Assembly: GCF_030296015.1 (NCBI RefSeq)
Contig: NZ_AP027368.1
Span: 496,001 to 560,000, forward strand
Origin: Ferrimonas sp. YFM
GTDB lineage: Bacteria > Pseudomonadota > Gammaproteobacteria > Enterobacterales > Shewanellaceae
Reading direction: 5' to 3'
DNA length: 64,000 bases
Shown here: in pieces, positions 62,876-64,000 of the stretch
Numbering within the stretch: position 1 is the stretch's first letter
How the letters are laid out: the number at the start of each line of letters is the position of its first letter
Program-made: the position numbers and the translations under genes
The notes under the pieces: model-generated
What the model saw: the letters and a program-made list of their open reading frames with translations, nothing else
Told to the model about the DNA's origin: nothing
Database searches by the model: none

Positions 62876-63454
62876 TCAGCGGACGGTCAGCCAGCGTTTG
62901 GGGGTGACTACCGCATCCAGGGGGATGTCCCAGGGCTCACGGTCCAGGCGCTCCAGCCGCTGAATCTCGTGGGCGCAGCCCACCAGCAGCGGCCTGGGGC
63001 TCTCTCCCGCCAGGTAGCGATCATAGTATCCGGCGCCCATGCCCAGACGGTTGCCCTGCTCGTCGAAGCCCACCAGGGGCATCAGCATCAGCTCAATCTG
63101 CTCCCTGTGGAGTATCTCACTCTCTGTCCAGGCCGGTTCGGCGATGCCGTACCTGTTGTTCACCATGGCGGTGTCGGGGGCGAAGCGCTGGAACAGGATC
63201 TGTTTAGGGTCACTGGGATCCATCACCGGCAGGACCAGGGTCTTGTGCTGCTGCCACAGCAGGCGTATCAGCGGCATCAGATTGGGTTCGCCATCATTGG
63301 CCAGGTAGAGCGCTATGGTCTTGGCCTGGGCAATCTCGGATTGGTTAATGAGAGTGTGGGCCAATGCCTGAGAGGCCTGACGTTGCTGTTCGGGGGAGAG
63401 GGCGCGGCGCTGCTGGCGAAGGTGCTGACGAAGTGCCTGGCGATCCTGGGGCAT
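62876..63454 (-). CDS. fau: 5-formyltetrahydrofolate cyclo-ligase
   Basis: ATP-dependent return of 5-formyl-THF to 5,10-methenyl-THF. 192 residues. Visible: LRQHLRQQRRALSPEQQ at the start, IALYLANDGEPNLMPLI near 47, LMLMPLVGFDEQGNRLGMGAGYYDRYL near 122 (the family signature) and WDIPLDAVVTPKRW near the end. It lies downstream of 6S RNA on the same strand, as ygfA does in E. coli, where the two are cotranscribed. A hairpin ATCCTGAT / ATCAGGAT (63463-63483) separates them. Confidence 0.95.
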   Translation of the reverse strand: MPQDRQALRQHLRQQRRALSPEQQRQASQALAHTLINQSEIAQAKTIALYLANDGEPNLMPLIRLLWQQHKTLVLPVMDPSDPKQILFQRFAPDTAMVNNRYGIAEPAWTESEILHREQIELMLMPLVGFDEQGNRLGMGAGYYDRYLAGESPRPLLVGCAHEIQRLERLDREPWDIPLDAVVTPKRWLTVR

Positions 63455-63462
63455 GGTTACTC

Positions 63463-63483
63463 ATCCTGATGGTTAATCAGGAT
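63463..63483 (-). other. Hairpin between 6S RNA and fau
   Basis: Perfect 8-base-pair stem ATCCTGAT / ATCAGGAT with a 5-base loop and no U-run. It lies close to the fau start and may act in processing or translation. Confidence 0.6.
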
Positions 63484-63516
63484 TAAAGGTACCGGAGATG
63501 GCAGGAGAGAGAAAGA

Positions 63517-63697
63517 GTGCTCCCCACAGATGTCGCTGCAGGTGTAAGCCCGTGAACCGTAGGTTCAGGGCGGGAACACTGCCTTCGCCGTAGGCTTCTC
63601 GGTACTTGCCGAGCATGCGCAGTAGCGCCGGAGAGTGAACCCTTGGTTAGTAGCATCGGCCAGGGACATAACCCGCTGACGAGCACCACAGGGAGCT
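63517..63697 (-). ncRNA. ssrS: 6S RNA, fau-proximal copy
   Basis: Regulatory RNA that binds sigma-70 RNA polymerase in stationary phase by mimicking an open promoter. On the minus strand it aligns by eye with E. coli 6S along its length: the CAGCGGG and CCCTGGCCGATG 5' arm, GCATGCTCGG with CCGAGAAGCCT, then CCTGAACCTACGGTTCACGGG and GCAGCGACATCTG in the 3' arm. The terminal stem can form (GCTCCC with GGGGAGC). The ends are estimated from that alignment, about 181 bases. It lies upstream of fau, as expected. Confidence 0.88.
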
Positions 63698-63836
63698 TGT
63701 AACTTTTCGGGACCGGGTCCCGGGACGGGGCGATTCTTTGTGACTCTGGGGTCGCAGGAACCGGTTTGCCGCCACTTTCGGCAGGTCACCTGAGTGACTT
63801 GCCACACCGGACTCCATGGAGTCACGGTGGAGAAGA
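63698..63836. other. Spacer between the two 6S RNA copies
   Basis: 139 bases with palindromes CGGGACCGGGTCCCG (63704-63718) and GACTCCATGGAGTC (63810-63823). These could be processing sites or weak terminators. No clear promoter is seen for the downstream copy, so one precursor transcript is possible. Confidence 0.5.
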
Positions 63837-64000
63837 GTGCTCCCCGCGGATGTCGCTGCGGGTGTAAGCCCGTGAACCGTAGGTTCAGGGCGGGAACACT
63901 GCCTGTGCCGTAGGCTTCTCGGTACCTGCCGAGCATGCGCAATAGCCCAAGGGAGTGAACCCTTTGTTGATAGCATCGGCCAGGGACATAACCCGCTGGC
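63837..64000 (-). ncRNA. ssrS: 6S RNA, second tandem copy (5' end beyond window)
   Basis: A second copy 320 bases from the first, same strand. About 15 differences are seen over some 166 aligned bases. The GCATGCTCGG, CCGAGAAGCCT and GAACC/GGTTC blocks are unchanged, while the differences cluster in the central region. Roughly 17-20 bases of its 5' end lie past position 64000. Confidence 0.85.

Noticed and set aside
63565-63976. Open frames of similar sequence, repeated, at the right end
   Set aside because: The repetition reflects the two 6S RNA copies; the frames are in the RNA sequence and have no ribosome site.
1-64000. CRISPR arrays, insertion sequences, phage genes, tRNA or rRNA
   Set aside because: No short regularly spaced repeats, transposase or integrase other than XerD, or tRNA/rRNA-like sequence was seen.

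Overview
The window looks like chromosome of a GC-rich marine gammaproteobacterium of the Alteromonadales type. Ferrimonas or a close relative of Shewanella is my best guess, from the gene orders epd-pgk-fba, xerD-dsbC-recJ-prfB-lysS and 6S RNA-fau and from DUF families typical of that group (DUF2947, DUF3187, DUF4250, DUF481). There is no insertion sequence, prophage, CRISPR array, tRNA or rRNA in it.

Layout. 1-8 kb: the end of an unrecognised helical-barrel protein, a DUF2947 gene, then phosphoketolase followed by the epd-pgk-fba central-carbon block. 8-15.5 kb: an outer-membrane DUF481 protein, a PAS sensor with a ruined GGDEF-like end, the trmN6-srmB-radical SAM operon, and a branched-chain amino acid carrier. 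15.5-34.7 kb: an accessory polysaccharide region. 34.7-39.1 kb: a two-gene RND efflux operon. 39.2-47.2 kb: xerD, dsbC, recJ, an NhaC-type antiporter, prfB with its programmed frameshift, and lysS. 47.2-57.5 kb: a dicarboxylate/amino acid symporter, fpr, DUF4250, DUF3187, ygfZ, serA, a YjdF-like membrane protein, an aldehyde dehydrogenase-TetR operon, a glutathione peroxidase and rpiA. 57.9-64 kb: an IbpA small heat-shock protein with a sigma-32 promoter and RNA thermometer, a hybrid histidine kinase divergent from a periplasmic binding-like protein and a porin, fau, and two tandem copies of 6S RNA.

The most unusual part is the polysaccharide region. One tight eight-gene operon (18658-27844) encodes a response regulator-PP2C phosphatase, a STAS protein, a sugar nucleotidyltransferase, an RsbW-like kinase, a cellulose-synthase-like glycosyltransferase and three consecutive DUF3131 proteins. 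Around it are another glycosyltransferase, a barrel protein with an internal duplication, a coiled-coil/PEGA-like inner-membrane protein, a TPR plus TIM-barrel protein, a HAMP-only membrane protein, a GH9 and a GH2 glycosidase, and a tiny cysteine-rich lipoprotein. The arrangement suggests synthesis and trimming of a beta-linked glycan under control of an Rsb-type partner switch. The second standout is the tandem duplication of 6S RNA upstream of fau.

All functional calls are from reading the sequence and from knowledge of the families. No database search was run.
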